The notes below the pieces were generated by a model. That model had not been told where the DNA came from and did not search any database. It was given only the letters and a program-made list of their open reading frames with translations. From assembly GCA_030374805.1 (NCBI GenBank), contig JARGSG010000027.1:641384-705383 (forward strand): a DNA stretch of 64,000 bases, written 5' to 3'. Every line of letters begins with the position of its first letter. The stretch's first letter is position 1. Origin of the DNA: Gracilaria gracilis. Its lineage: Eukaryota > Rhodophyta > Florideophyceae > Gracilariales > Gracilariaceae. Position numbers and translations under genes: made by a program. Shown piece by piece: positions 11,782 through 23,798 of this stretch.

Positions 11782-12030
11782 AACGGCGCGCTGGTGGTTC
11801 CAAGTATGCAACCACCCGTGTTTTGCTTTTCTCAGAACCAAGTGAGGGTATGGCGGAAGAAGAATACGTCGCCGGTCAAAACGGAGTGATTGGAGAGGAT
11901 GTGCGAGCATCAGAGAAGACAGGGTGGGGGTTAAATAGAGGAGTGCTGGCGAGGCATACAGTACAGTGACGGTTTTGGCGCGAAACCGGTCGAAACAGAA
12001 ACGGGTAAGTTATTGTTTCATATATAGGCC

Positions 12031-13107
12031 GTGTACATAGGCAGGGGCACGGAAAACGAGGACGGCGTCGATTGCACCATATGGCACCGAATTCTTGCTT
12101 TCGGTGACGCTTTTGGATTTTCTAAGATTTCGAACGGATACGTGAAGGACGAGGAGCTTCTTGCGTTCTTGGAAGGGAAAGAGATCGGAGGAACGCCGTC
12201 TGCAAAGCGGAAAGTGGCCGAGGTTGCGCGGGTGGATGGAGGGTCACGAGAGGAGGAGGTTGTGGCTGTGGGGAAGGCAGGGGCTGCGGATGTGGGCTCG
12301 AAGGTGGTGGAGAAGAAGGGGGAGAAGGATGGGATATGGAGGAAAGGGGCGGTGCACCTGAGCCTGTTGGGGATTGGGGAGCACATGGAGGGTGGAGGTA
12401 GAGCGGGAGGTAGGAAAGAGCAATTTACGCGGGAAATAAAGGAGCGGGTGAGGTTGTTGGGAGTTGTGATGAAAGAGCAAATGGATGACTGTATTGCTGA
12501 GAGTGTGGCGAAGATGGGAGGGGTGGTGTTTAGTGAGGAGGAGAATGGGGTGTCATTGGAGGCAATATCTAATTTGCGGAATGGTTTGAAGATGCTGGGA
12601 ATGGAGATGGGTCGTCATGCGGATGGGATGGTGAAATGCGTAGGGAAGGAGATACGGGAGCTGAGGGAGAAGTATGTGATGCTGAAGGGGAGGTTGGAGA
12701 TGATGGAGATGCAGATTGGAGAGGTGGAAAAGGCGCGGTTGTTGTTGGTGGAGGTGAAGGGGATGCTGACGGGGACAGGAGGGGAGGTGGGAGGAAGTTG
12801 TGCCAAGGAGGGAATGAAGGTTGAGAAGGGATCGCCTGTGACGCCAAAGACTAAATAAGTGGGTAGTCGCCTGAAGAAGAGACGCAAGGAGGGAGAGAAG
12901 GTGGCAGGAGAGGAGGTGCGGCCGGGGCTGAGGGTTGCGACGTCGACTGGGTTTCGAAGCGCGGCGCATGCAGGGCAGACGGCGGAGCGCATACTGGAAG
13001 AGCAGAGAGAGCGGAGAATGGGTGTTATATTGAAGATCGTGCTTGAGTTTTTCCGGATTGTTGTGTCTGTCGGCGCCTCATTTGCTGATTTCGCTGCTTT
13101 TGAATGA
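12031..13107 (+). pseudogene. Unknown coiled-coil protein with one internal stop
   Basis: A 275-codon frame followed, after a single in-frame TAA at 12,856, by 82 more open codons in the same frame. The frame opens at a GTG; no ATG start is obvious, and a GGTAAGT...ATATAG stretch at 12,004-12,027 lies just before it. The protein is rich in Gly/Glu/Lys. The segment 12,420-12,760 has heptad-like Leu/Met/Ile spacing (ERVRLLGVVMKEQM; LREKYVMLKGRLEMMEMQI), suggesting a coiled coil; the C-terminus is basic. G-rich base usage on this strand gives long shadow frames on the other. I do not recognise it. It is among the better preserved ORFs here. It could be a transposon accessory protein. Confidence 0.45.
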
Positions 13108-13537
13108 GATTCTTGGCTTTGATTTGAAGGTTTGTAGGTGATTGAGAGGGCGTTATAGCATGTTGTGTGTCTTCCGTCTCCCTAGGGACAGTTAATGATG
13201 CACCAGAAGTGTGTTTTGGCATCTTAAAATGTATAAAATACACAAACGAGAAGCAAAGGTAGTCATTCGCAAAAGTAGGGAATCGCTCAAACTGGATAGG
13301 AACGCTACTGTTTCAAGGTGGTAAGAAATCGTTCTCTCGGCCGAAGGCGGGGAGAAATAACTTCAATGTTTGATCCCCAAAGATCATCTCACGGCGCATA
13401 TTGGCTTTATCGATTGTTCAAAATGCTTCTTTATATACGATGACTACTTTGACTGACTACTTGTCGAAAGAGGGAGTCAGTCGGTCATAGTCATGCCCAT
13501 TTTCCTCCATAGTCAGTCAGTAACTAATACGGGCCTG
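13108..13537. other. Unassigned spacer with scattered GTCAGTC words
   Basis: No coding signal. Contains a TATA-like ATGTATAAAATAC near 13,230 and several GACTGACTA/AGTCAGTC words at 13,445-13,525 just left of the pogo-like remnant. Confidence 0.3.
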
Positions 13538-14378
13538 GATATAAGAGAGCAAGTCACAATATTTAACCTTCCTCAAAATTGTACGGCTCTATTTCAATCC
13601 ATGGATTGTGGCGTGATTGCGGCTTTGAAGTGGCGTTACCGACATCAGTTTCTTGATGAAAATAATATTATCGTTCGAAGACAGGGAGGAGCGACGTGCA
13701 AGCTCGGCAAAAATGCCTGCTGGGACAAAAGGTCTGTCTGAGGGTCATAAATCACATGTTTTGGATGCTTTGGCGCTTGTGGAAAAGGCTTAGAGTCGTG
13801 TTTCGGAGCGAACGATCGCCCGGTGCTAGGTCAAAGCCGACATACTGCCACAGCAATTGTGCTCAGATATTATGTCTGTGCGTGGAAAGACAATACTATA
13901 CTGCGTGAAAGATGAGATTGAGCTAGCTGACGAACTGTGTTCGTTATTTAAAAAACTACAATTGTTTGCAGTTGGTGATGGAAATGGTTGTTCAGAGTTT
14001 TTCAGTGTTTGCAGGAATGATGTGAAACAGTGGGTGGAGATTGAGAAAGATATAGACGTGCAGGAGGCTGTGATGTCTGACACGTGCGATGAAATTGTTG
14101 GAGATATTTTTTTGAATGGTGTTGATGATGGCAAAGAAGAAGAGACTATTAAATTACGAGCTGGAAATGGGAATGAATCTGGGTCTGTGCAGTTGGATAT
14201 TCCTGGTATTGGAGCCATATCAAGACTGTTTTCTCCATTAGAGAGTTTGTCAGATAGCAGTGAACTAGAACGCTTCTCGATGCTACTACGTGCCGCTAAA
14301 AGAGACTTGGTGGACGTTTCAGCTTCACAAAGAAGAAAGGGCCAACGTCAGACTACTGTGAGCGAGTTTTTTCAGTAA
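13538..14378 (+). pseudogene. Pogo/Tigger-like (DDE_1) transposase, C-terminal part
   Basis: The protein text LPQNCTALFQSMDCGVIAALKWRYR is the conserved segment of pogo/jerky-type DDE transposases around the second catalytic Asp region (family pattern LPxNxTx-x-QPxDxGVI-xxxK-xxYR). After a frame change near 13,735 it continues LDALALVEKA-stop-SRVSERTIARC-stop-VKADILP. Both stops are TAG where the family normally has Trp (AW...V; CW.KA). A long acidic tail ends at 14,378 with RRKGQRQTTVSEFFQ, the usual basic, FF-containing C-terminus. The N-terminal DNA-binding domain and the first catalytic Asp are missing. Non-functional. Confidence 0.75.
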
Positions 14379-14655
14379 AGATAGTCTTCTTCCCTGTTGA
14401 GTGCACTCTCGATTGAGTGCACTTGGAGGAGCATTGACATAGGGATGCATTGTATCGTGGGGTTGAATGTAAAATGCGTGAAAGACCACGCTGGAACAGA
14501 GTGGGGTTTCTTGGCTGTTCTGACCGATTGGCAAAAATTTCGGCCTTTGGACGACAAAATATCGCTCGGAATTGAACCCTAATTTTAGGCAAGTGCCCAA
14601 TAGACACGACGTCGCCGACGTCAGACTAACAACCAATCAGAGGCGTAGGTTCAGA
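14379..14655. other. Spacer between pogo remnant and MULE end
   Basis: Contains a direct repeat GAGTGCACT at about 14,400 and 14,416 and no convincing gene. It may hold the 3' end of the pogo-like element. Confidence 0.3.
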
Positions 14656-14804
14656 CATTGAGACCCATCACCATGGCCCCTTCTACGCCCATCCTCTCTC
14701 TGCCAATGGCTCCCCCGCGCTCAGGCTCGAGGCCTATAGCTCCCATGGGCTCAGACATATCATTTACCGTACCAATAAACTCACCCCAAGTCGTCGCCTG
14801 TGTG
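14656..14804 (+). repeat. MULE left terminal inverted repeat
   Basis: Begins CATTGAGACC and contains CCTTCTACGCCCATCCTCTC, GCCAATGGCTC, CCCATGGGCTCAGACATATC and ACCAATAAACTCACCCCAAG in the same order as the reverse complement of 24,947-25,081. It carries an 11-14 base insertion after GAGACC relative to the right copy and about a dozen substitutions. Confidence 0.9.
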
Positions 14805-15394
14805 TTGAAAACTGGCGCGCGTGTCTTGAAAACTGGCGTGCGTTTCAAACCCAAACCGTAACGCCTGTAGCTGTTCGGAATTGCGCGACCACCATCTACG
14901 AGCACCACCATCGTCAATTTTCTCCATCGTGGAGCAGGGAGAAAAAAAAGGCCATCATCCAGCGCGTCCACAACAATTCTCTCCGACCGCTTTAGCGCGC
15001 CAGTGTCGTCCAAAGCCTTGCCGCCGCAAGCCTCATACGAGAGCCTGACGCCCACGGACACGCCTGGAACGCCGCAGACAAGAATAGCGCATCAGCGCCA
15101 CTGGCTTTCCTCCGCGTCTGGCGCTTGCAGCTTATATTCAAAGAGCATTGCTCTGACGGCGTCGCCCGCGTCAGCTACGGCACACGCGCCGAACCCGGCG
15201 GCTGGAAGCATCGTCGCTGTCGTGTGCGCTCCATGCTGACCACTACGGCGCGCGGCGGCGCATGTCTGCATGAATTTCGGCGCGCACGCTGCTGCGGCTA
15301 GAAGCGGTGTGGGGCAACGTGGAAAAGAAGAGGCGCGAAAATCGCTGATGGGCTGTGAATTTGAAGCGGCTCAGGAACGTGACGCGCTTTCAAC
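14805..15394. other. MULE left interior, no identified gene
   Basis: Begins with a tandem pair of TTGAAAACTGGCG-type units (14,811-14,845). Open frames on both strands lack recognisable motifs. GC-rich with many GCGC words. Confidence 0.3.
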
Positions 15395-15890
15395 ATGAAT
15401 GGGCGAGCTGGCCATGACGGAGATGGAGAACGAGAGCCCGCGCGGGCAGGTGGACGATCTGTAACGCGCGGTGGAAAGTGTGCAGAAACAGGCTCAGGAG
15501 GAAGTGGACTGTCTGGTGTTTGAGATTCAGGTGCTCAAGAAGAGAGCACGGCTGGAAGACGGCGAGTTTGTGCAGTACTTTGAATGTATATAGTGCGCAT
15601 GGTGACGTTTTTAGCACAACAATTTGAGAACCCGCGACTTTTGATCTCCAGCGGATGCCGCTTAGGAGAGAAGCTTGACATGAAAGTGAAAAGAACTGCG
15701 ATATACCAGTGTATAGCCGGACTCAAAATGAGTCAGACGTATCGCAGGATGAACAAGGCACGAACAAGAATAACAAACACGCACACGAAACAGTTACTGG
15801 AAATGGACGACAAATCGAGGAAAGCTGCTGAACGCGATGCACGTCGACCGCAGACCATGACGAAGAGAGCTAAACAACAAAAATGCTGAG
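15395..15890 (+). pseudogene. Decayed coiled-coil coding remnant
   Basis: One plus frame reads GELAMTEMENESPRGQVDDL, a stop, then RAVESVQKQAQEEVDCLVFEIQVLKKRARL and a further stop near 15,590, with heptad-like spacing typical of a coiled coil. The next open stretch (to 15,890) is Lys/Arg rich. Position inside the MULE, on the strand opposite its transposase, suggests a captured or accessory gene. No family recognised. Confidence 0.3.
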
Positions 15891-16186
15891 AACTGTGTGT
15901 CAATTCTGCTATCAGTTGCATTATAAGGAGAGGTACGAATGTTTCTTTTCTAATAGCAACAGCGATTGAGATTTTTTCTTTGACATACCCTCATCTGCTC
16001 GCAATGGACCATTTACACTACCTCTCGCGCAAAACTGGTAAAGTTTGCCTTCTCCCAGAAACAGATCAACATCCTCATTTCAATCTTCGAAACTCCTTTC
16101 ATCATTGCGATTGGGTAGCGTTTACCTCATCATCTAGGTACAGTACTACGGTGAAGCACTGAAAGCAGGCTTGTGATCCAATCGAT

Positions 16187-16365
16187 TGGATTGCAATCTA
16201 GTGCAATCCAATCTACTGCAATCAGGGATTGCTCTTCTACGCTCGGATTGCAATCCGATTGCTCTCTTCCCTTTCGGATTGCAATCCGACCTTTCGAATT
16301 GCAATCCGATTGCTCTCTACCCTTCGGATTGCAATCCGATTGCGCTTCTTGCGCAATCTCTAAAT
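16187..16365. repeat. hAT left subterminal repeat array (GGATTGCAATCC)
   Basis: About five copies of the palindromic core GGATTGCAATCC or a one-base variant, several extended to GGATTGCAATCCGATTGC, separated by CTCT-rich spacers. hAT transposases bind clusters of short subterminal motifs; position and symmetry with the right array support this role. Confidence 0.85.
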
Positions 16366-16511
16366 TAGATTGTAAGGAACGAAAAGGTGTACATCTCTGT
16401 TTAATACCGAATTGTAACGAGTATGTACACTTTGTAGTTTTCCGTACCGTTACAGATAATGGTAAGGCTACTTGCACGAAATTTTAGCTGTTTTGGAAAC
16501 GAACTCTATAT

Positions 16512-18427
16512 ATGAATCTGATAGACGTGTTCTCTGCACTACTTTCCGCAGTCAAGGATCCCATGCAAAATAGTTCCACTGCTCCAACAACCCTGACTTG
16601 GAAACATTCCCCATCCAGTATGTCCAGCGCCTCACCCACTCCCAGCCCAAAACAAGTCGTTTACGCTATTGCAAAGTACAAACGCACAGAGCTGAAAACA
16701 GTCAAAAACAAAGCATCAAAGGTGGTTCAAGTGGCACATCTTGTGTTCAAATGCCCAAACCAACACTGCAAAGAACCGAACCAAGAAATTATCTTTCAGA
16801 AAGGAAAGGGCTTCTTCAATCCATTCCGCCACTTGAATGCATGCGTGGCTGCAGGCGATGAAACGCATCTCCAAGAACTCTACCGCGAAAATGAGCAACG
16901 AAAGCGACAACATCCAGAAGACATCTTTTCGAACAGCTTTATCTGCAAAATACCGCCCAATGAAAGGGCAATGTACGGCTATATAAAACTGATTGTGATG
17001 AACAATTTTCCTTTCACAATCGTAGAGGACAAGAATATAAAGAACTCTTCAAAGCACAACATTAATTTTTCGATACACACGATACGACGCGTACTATTGA
17101 AACTAACGCAACTGGTGGAAAAGCGCATAAGCCTTGAGCTTCTGGAAGCAAAGAAGGGAGCCATACTCCATGATGGCTGTACATGCGGTGGTGTGCGCTA
17201 CATTGGCCTTTACGCATCTTACATTCCCCACATACGAAGCGCGACTTTGAGTAACAGAGATGAAGGTGAAGTACGTGTCGAGTTTGCGCTACTATCCTGC
17301 TCACCCATGGCGAAGGTTGACTCAGCCGATGAAGGGGAACCAAGAGATACACAGGAGGATGCGGAAGCCTTCGATTTTGCAGCGGACACGCATGTACAGC
17401 ATATCAGAGATATGTTTCGATTCTACGACATTGAAACATCGTTGTGGGTTGTGTGCCAAATTGCGGACAATTGTAATGTCAACACAATTGAGTTGCAAGA
17501 TTGTTGGACATCCCTCATCGGGCATGCAAGAGCCACCTACTTAACTTCGAAGTGAATCAAATGGTGCGCATAACACTGGACTTGGAGCGCACGTTAGAAA
17601 CTGTTCACGAGACAATGAAGCAATGCCAGCAACGATTGAAAAACGCCGCCCTTCTTCGGAACACTATTGACATCCGGCCAATTACGTACAACCAAACGCG
17701 CTGGTTTGTTAAGTTTCACATGCTAGAGCGCTTTCTACGCATTAGGGATGAGCTGATTGAGATCAGCCAGGATCCTCAGTCAGGGCTCGATATCAACACT
17801 AGTGACACGTTTAAGAGAAAGGTTGGGAGGTATTGTATTCAAATGGAGCAAATTAACTATAGTACTCGGGAGCTGCAGACGCGCAAGCTTTTACTCCTGT
17901 ACTGCCGAAATGTTCTGTGCCTACTTTTGGAAGACGTTGAATCTGGGTTTCATGTTTCAAATTCACCGTTCCATCTGTGCTTTCTGAAGGACAATTATAT
18001 TGGGACAGACGCCAATATTATGCACGACGCATTTTTCGAGAGTGGCGTATCCAAGATACAGGAAAATTGGGTTTCTGATATGTCTGCTGGGGAGAAGCAT
18101 GCTTGCCAGAAGTTATTGCTTCCTGTAGAAGAACCTGAAGATGATCAAAACGGTGTGGTTGATTCTCTTTCGTCGTATCGAAACCGTTTGCAGCATTGGA
18201 AGCGACGTAAGGTTGCTACAGGAGCTTCTTATATGAATTGTGATTTTATCTTGGTTTCGGTAGCAGAAGTGGAGAGGTTATGATCAATTGCTGATAATAC
18301 TCTATGCGACAATCGTATGCGTACTACGCCAGAGTTGTTTGAAGTCATTATTTTTCTGCGTGTGAATGCTAGGTTTTGGGACGTGGATTTAGTTCGACAA
18401 GCGTCCTGTCTTTCAACGATGGACTAG
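16512..18427 (+). pseudogene. hAT transposase, frameshifted
   Basis: N-terminal BED-like zinc finger: CPNQHC at about residue 80, followed ~25 residues later by FRHLNACV. The middle has FYDIETSLWVVCQIADNCNVN, the hAT segment with the conserved ADN motif. A frame change at about 17,495 then gives LLDIPHRACKSHLLNFEVN in the +2 frame (family pattern IP-x-x-x-C-x-x-H-x-x-NLxV). The C-terminus (17,501-18,283, then through a TGA at 18,281 to 18,427) carries the dimerisation-domain pattern: AEVERL-stop-SIA, then PELFEVIIFLRVNARFWDVD. One frameshift and one nonsense codon make this copy inactive. Start at 16,512 ATG follows a plausible 5' leader inside the element. Confidence 0.8.
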
Positions 18428-18468
18428 TCTAAGTTGGGAATGTGGAAAAAGTGCTACCTGGAGGACTG

Positions 18469-18612
18469 ATTGCAATGAGACTGCGCTGCGAAGGAACGAT
18501 TGCATTCCGATTGCTTCTCTAGTACAGAGATTGCAATCGGATTGCCTCTCCAATAAAGAAATTGCAATCAGATGACACAGGAAGAGACCTGATTGCAATC
18601 GATTGCGCGAAT
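18469..18612. repeat. hAT right subterminal repeat array
   Basis: Five related GATTGCAATC-type units (GATTGCAATGAG, GATTGCATTCCGATTGC, GATTGCAATCGGATTGC, AATTGCAATCAGAT, GATTGCAATCGATTGC), mirroring the left array just inside the right terminus. Confidence 0.85.
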
Positions 18613-18881
18613 GCTTTGCAGCAAGCAATCCCCTCCCCCTCAGATTGGACACAACCCTGACTAAAAGTAGGGAGCCAACCTAGATTCATTCATTCAATCC
18701 TTCCCACGCCAAGCCTTCGTTAATAGAGGAGGGCTTGAGAGATCATGGCTTTCATTCATCATATTGGGGTCTTGTTCATCTTTTTTATCCTTCTAACTTC
18801 GGCAGAGGCTTATTCGCAATCTTCACCTGGAAAGATATCTAAGCTAGCAATAATATAGGTCAAAATCTATCCAACCCAATA

Positions 18882-21800
18882 CTAACGATGAACACTTTCA
18901 ATTATTTCAGTAGCCATCCTTTGAGCAGCATGCATTTTTTCCGTACTTATGCGTGGACATGCATTGACGACACCTTCTTGAGATGCTGTGGCCGTATCGC
19001 TAAATGAGCCACCATACATTGTGGACTTCTTGCTTGCCATGCCCATTTTTGATTTCTTCTTATTGTCGAATTGTCCTGTGAAGCTCCTCTTCCTCTTAGT
19101 TATCTTAACTCTTGAGGGATTTGGAGGAAGCAGTATAGAAAGTGCTACATGATTGTTCTCATCTGATATATGAGTATGATTATTTTTGTTCTGATCATTA
19201 TTGACAATCATTGAGAGCTCTTGAACCATTGTCGTTGTAACTGTCGCTCCTCTACTCAGTCGTTTCCTTGCTTCCTTCAGAAACTCACAAAAGTTCTCAA
19301 CGGCGAGTGAACCTAGTCCTTCAAGTAACCGATGCACTTGATTGAAAATGGCGTAATTATCCGACCACTGCACTTGCTTCCTGACTTCTTCTTCGGTTGT
19401 TTTACGTAGAAGAAGACCCATGTCTACATCGTGCAAATCACTAGAACACGTAGCCATTTTTTTCTTCAAGGATGTCGTATCAAAGACACCGCATATATTG
19501 AGAATGTCGCAGAACTCTTGGAATGAAATGCTGTCAACATTTGAGCGCCATTATGGGTCAAAGAATGTCTCAATTTCTATATAATCATCCAAGATTTATC
19601 TCAAATCAGGTTCAGTGAAAACAGAATCGTTGAATGCAAACGCACACTTTACAATGTGACGAAAAGGGAATCCCATTGATTCTGTTTTCTTGCAATCACA
19701 TCGTGCGATTAATTCGCTCTCTCCTCCATCTTTGCTCTCACTTACTTTCCGAGCAAACAGAACCCTTAGAGGTTGTGTCGGTGGTGCTGGAGTAGGTTGG
19801 TTGCTTGAATCAAGTTTGCGAATAAGATGGAAGCTCCAAGTGAGATCAAAGCATGCTACAAAATGGATGGCACAGCCTTCTGAGATTTGTAGCTCAGGCC
19901 ATTGCACTCCTTCCAGGTCCGAAGCAAACCCACGCGGAACAGCATAGTTTCTCAATGTTTCAATGCTTATCTCTCTGAACTTTGCCAATGAATAGCTTGT
20001 GTATTCGGCAATGAGCCCGTCGAGGATCTCATTTGGAAGCGGGAGCATGCAACTGCGAATTGATCGATATCGAAGGCTTGAAGGTGACATTGACCGTATT
20101 CGTTCCTCCTCGCGTTCTTCTGCTCGTTTGTGCGTCAACATCAACAGTTGTCTTGGTATATCACTAAACCGCACCTTTTTGGATATAACATAAGCCGTGT
20201 AGTCAGAATTCGAGGCTTTGGTGTAACCTGTTCCTTGGAAAAGGTATCGCCTTGGGACTGCAATGATGCGAAAGCACGGAATGAGCAACCGCGGTCGGTT
20301 CACATAGATATACGTGTACCAAGCAGAGAGCTTGTTCGTGAATGGCTTTAAGTATCTCTCTTCGAAATCGTGGCGCCGTTCTGCGAAAATAGAAATTGTC
20401 TTCGATCGTCGAACGTTGAAAAGGTCCCTGGACATTTCATCGCACCAACTAAGTCGTGCAATCTTTGCACACCAGGCAGTGACGTTCTTCATTTGACTTT
20501 GGTTTAAGTGCCACTCGTCAAGTACAATAAACGACTTCTCAAACACAGTTTCTGCCGCAGCTATGCAAGCTGCACTTTGGTCCATTGTAATAATGGCTGG
20601 CGAGACCGGGATAAATGATTTGAGCTGAGTTAGAACATCACTGAAGTTCTCCTCCGTTTCACCACCTATAAAGTCCACAAAAAAACGTGATAACAAAGCC
20701 ATCATTAGAACAGCCATTGATAGTTATGAGCGGGAACCCGTAACGATTTGCGACCGCCTTACAATCAATAGACCCACCAGGCACGATTCCCAATGCTTTG
20801 TAGTCCTCTATCCATTCTGCAATTGCCCAACATGCGGAAACCATTCTTACTTCTTCGTCATGAGTGATGCACTATCTATTTTGAACGTCTTCTTTGTGCA
20901 ACGCAACGAGCTCCCTAAAAAGCTTTGTAAATTCAAGATTCTTCGGATTACTAATTCCACGTCCATACCCAATCATTTCACGAACAAATCTCGGGTTTAT
21001 GACAATGTCATACTTGTCCTGCAGATACCTAATCGTATCTGCAAGTGAGAAATGTAGCGGGTTGATCATGCGTAGTGCTTCTCTACGCATCTTCGGTGGC
21101 AAGAACCTGATGCCGGCTCTGGTTGACGAAGGCGGATGGGAATGTCTTGCATCCCGGACGTCCCCCACATATAACTTCCCTCCGTCGTCTCTCTTTGGAG
21201 TCAAAGTCTTAATAGTTAGAGAGAACTCACAAGCCCTTTTTTACTCTCTCCATTTACACTTAAGTATACACTTCTTAAGGACCTTTCTATCGTCGGCCAT
21301 CCCAGTACTCCGATTCACTTCTTTGTGGCCAATAACGATGGAAGTTTTGCACTTCAAATTGTAACCCATGCTCTCGCCAATAAAACGAACTTTCCTTATG
21401 ACGTCTTGCCCAGGGGTATTCAGTGATAAGATCTTGAAGTACGCAATGACTGCCGCTTTGAAGTAGTCATCAACTGGGTACTCTTCGGTTACAAGGTGTC
21501 CATAAGAACCCATATCTCCAGGCAGACAATTGTCATTGTCCTTGTGTCTTTCTTTGCTTTCCATGGTAGTGCAGTCCGTGCGACTCTGGTCAAATTCAAT
21601 TCGGACAAGTTCAGTTGGCACCTCCTCATCATCATCGAGGAACATAAACTGCTCTATTAGCGCGGCAGCTCCTCCACAATCCGTACCTTCCCCACAGTCC
21701 GCACCTCTCTCGTGTTCTTCGTGTCGATGGACGTTCATTCCAGAGTCACCGTGCTCGTTTTCAGATAAAGTACAATTGATGTCTTGCAGTTGTAACGGGC

Positions 21801-21918
21801 TGAAATGCAATTCCAGTTTCTTGTGTGAGCCTTCCTTCCGATTATTCCCACCAGAATTCATAAAATTAGAGGTATCCACCAAAGCACCTGAGACTTCCGT
21901 GACGTCGTTGTGGATCAT
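18882..21918 (-). pseudogene. MULE transposase (FAR1/MuDR-like), decayed
   Basis: Read on minus. The N-terminal part (21,918-21,241) ends in a Cys-rich IGHKEV...KKCILKCKW segment that may be half of a FAR1/WRKY-GCM-type finger. Continuing at 21,204, RDARHSHPP supplies a His-x-His typical of that finger. The DDE core includes SIDCKAVANRYGFPLI (first Asp near 20,766) and ETEENFSDVLTQL...IITMDQSAA (second Asp near 20,582), then VLDEWHLNQSQ where MULEs have the C-x-x-WH motif. A SWIM-like finger (CDC...FRHIVKC, about 19,640-19,700) has Phe where a Cys is expected. The tail 19,469-18,882 is a helical, Lys-rich C-terminus joined through a TAA. Multiple stops and frame changes. Confidence 0.75.
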
Positions 21919-23079
21919 ACTTCTGTGACGTCACCCGCTGGGCCATGACCTGATCCATTTACATCTCCAATACAATTGGCTCTTGGTTGGGCATTGACAC
22001 TAGAAGCAAGAAGAGAAGGAACTACAGATGTCATCTCGCTAGCAAGCGGTGTTCGCAGTAGCGTGCGAGGTATCAAAGGTACACAGTTATGTTCTACTGC
22101 CGGAGTGGCACTGAAGCGCAAAAGTACATGAGAGGAGATACCGGCAGAAGCTCCAGCTCGCCTGAAGGTTTGTAAAGAAAAGAAAGGACGAGGTTCAAAT
22201 ACTCCATTAGATCCCTCTTCGGGTCTTGAAGCTACGCCATCCATACTGAAGCATTTCATATACAGTAGCTCCCAAAATCTATCGGACTTATCGCGATCTT
22301 GACCCTTCCATTTTTGAAACCGTTTTCGCACTGACTCCCTTAGAGATACTCGTCTGTTCAGGATAGTTTTCTCAGTAGGATGAGTGCGGAGTGCGGCAAT
22401 GGAAATGATTGAAGTATAGAGATACCTTCCATTGAGCGTCAATATCGGTGATGTACAGGATCAAGTTCAAAGAGCAACTACTGGCATAATTGCTATGACA
22501 TAAACACCGTAACATGGCATTAATAAGGAGGTTACAGCCTTTCTTCGGGTACTGAACATACCTCATGTAGTGTAAAGTGTACAGGTAACCCTTCGTACGA
22601 GCAATGGAATCCATGAGAGACACGAAATCAGAAACCTCCCCAGTTAGTTGAGTACCTTCGGGACTCAGTTGTTGTTTTAGAACTGCTATAGAGTGCTCTT
22701 CCACATAAGTACACAACTTACGAGCTTCCTCGCTCTCAACACGTGCCGCAATGTTGAATTGATGCTTGGCTATAGCGTCATTGATGACGTAATTAACAAT
22801 CCAGGTAGCAACAGCATTGCTTTGAAGCAATCTACAACCCGATTCTCCACCTTCAACTACGACGGCATTCTTGTGTTTAAGAGATTTGACACCGTTCGAA
22901 ACGTCTCCAACAGCAGCCTCGAACACGGTGTTAACAATCCAGGCAGCCACCGACATGCTGTCAAAGAACCTAACATTTCTTTCTGATAAACGGGCAGGAA
23001 GAAGAGGGAGGTTAGAGTTCAGAGGCTGCACCCTTGCCCGCAAAGGTGTAGTACGCGAGTTTAATGTCGTAGTCATGTC

Positions 23080-23185
23080 CTTTGCCTGTTTTGTTGTTGT
23101 CTGTTGTGTATTGGCCTCCTGTTGTGTTGTTGTCTGTTATATATTGACCTCCTGTTGTGTTTTTGTCTGTTGTGTATTGAACTCC
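23080..23185. repeat. Tandem repeat, ~36-bp unit, about three copies
   Basis: Units of the form TTGTTGTCTGTTGTGTATTG followed by RCCTCCTG. On minus they encode Gln/Thr-rich repeats (NTQQTTTQQEA type) in the protease gene; a substitution in the middle copy creates the TAA at 23,137. Confidence 0.8.
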
Positions 23186-23798
23186 TCCGTATCAATAGTT
23201 GCCATCTCTTCCACTTGATCAATGCCGTAATCATTACCACCGTCATCGTTACCACCGTCATCGTTGTTCGTCCTCGACCTCGAAGTGCGCGTAGCCAGCT
23301 GGGAGCCTCTAGTACTAGTTGGCAATTCCTGCTTAATAACGCTTGTAATATGCTTTCGGCTAACGATGCTGAGATCACCACTTCTTAAAATTGGACTTCT
23401 CATATTCTTTAGACGCCCTTCAACTTCTTGTCGACACTTAAAATAATCCAATCGGCAGTTGAAACTGTACTCTGACACCATTGACTCGTTCACGAGGTCT
23501 TTTCCGTAGAACTGAGACGCTAAAAGGATTTGATGCACACGACTCCTTATGGCCATCCATCGGTAAACTTCAGAAGCCAATGGGCTCATTCCAGTTTTTC
23601 GGGCTATCTTCGGTGCAAACCCTGTGTCCGCAGCAAACTCAATTTCAGATCGAATAACGTAGCAACCGCAACTATAGCCATCGCTTTCGCGTTTGTATCC
23701 TAAAACGTCAAGCATAGGGTTGCGGCCCGAAATTATAGCAGAAGAGCCTTCTTCCACAATACTGTATTCGAAAGCTTCTCCATATAAACCTCGAATAT

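Larger units (their letters stand above)
16166..18659 (+). mobile_element. hAT element, 2,494 bp, with TIRs and 8-bp target duplication
   Basis: The left end reads CAGGCTTGTGATCCAATC; the reverse complement of the right end reads CAGGGTTGTGTCCAATC, i.e. a short imperfect terminal inverted repeat with the hAT-typical CAGG start. It is flanked by ACTGAAAG (16,158-16,165) and ACTAAAAG (18,660-18,667), an 8-bp duplication with one mismatch, the size expected for hAT. It contains one broken transposase gene on plus and lies inside the MULE. Confidence 0.9.

Noticed and set aside
11379..11969. 196-codon plus-strand ORF
   Set aside because: It runs straight through the palindromic element and its protein has no motif; the opposite frame is also open there. 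Treated as composition-driven.
12004..12027. Possible 23-base intron (GTAAGT...ATATAG)
   Set aside because: Too short for most eukaryotes and no in-frame ATG exon upstream; left only as a note.
12244..12992. Several minus-strand Ser/Pro/His-rich ORFs
   Set aside because: They are antisense to the coiled-coil frame and arise from the G-rich sense strand; low-complexity composition.
14651..15061. 136-codon minus ORF at the MULE left end, and a similar peptide at 24,765-25,079
   Set aside because: Shared peptide text comes from the two terminal inverted repeats, not from a gene.
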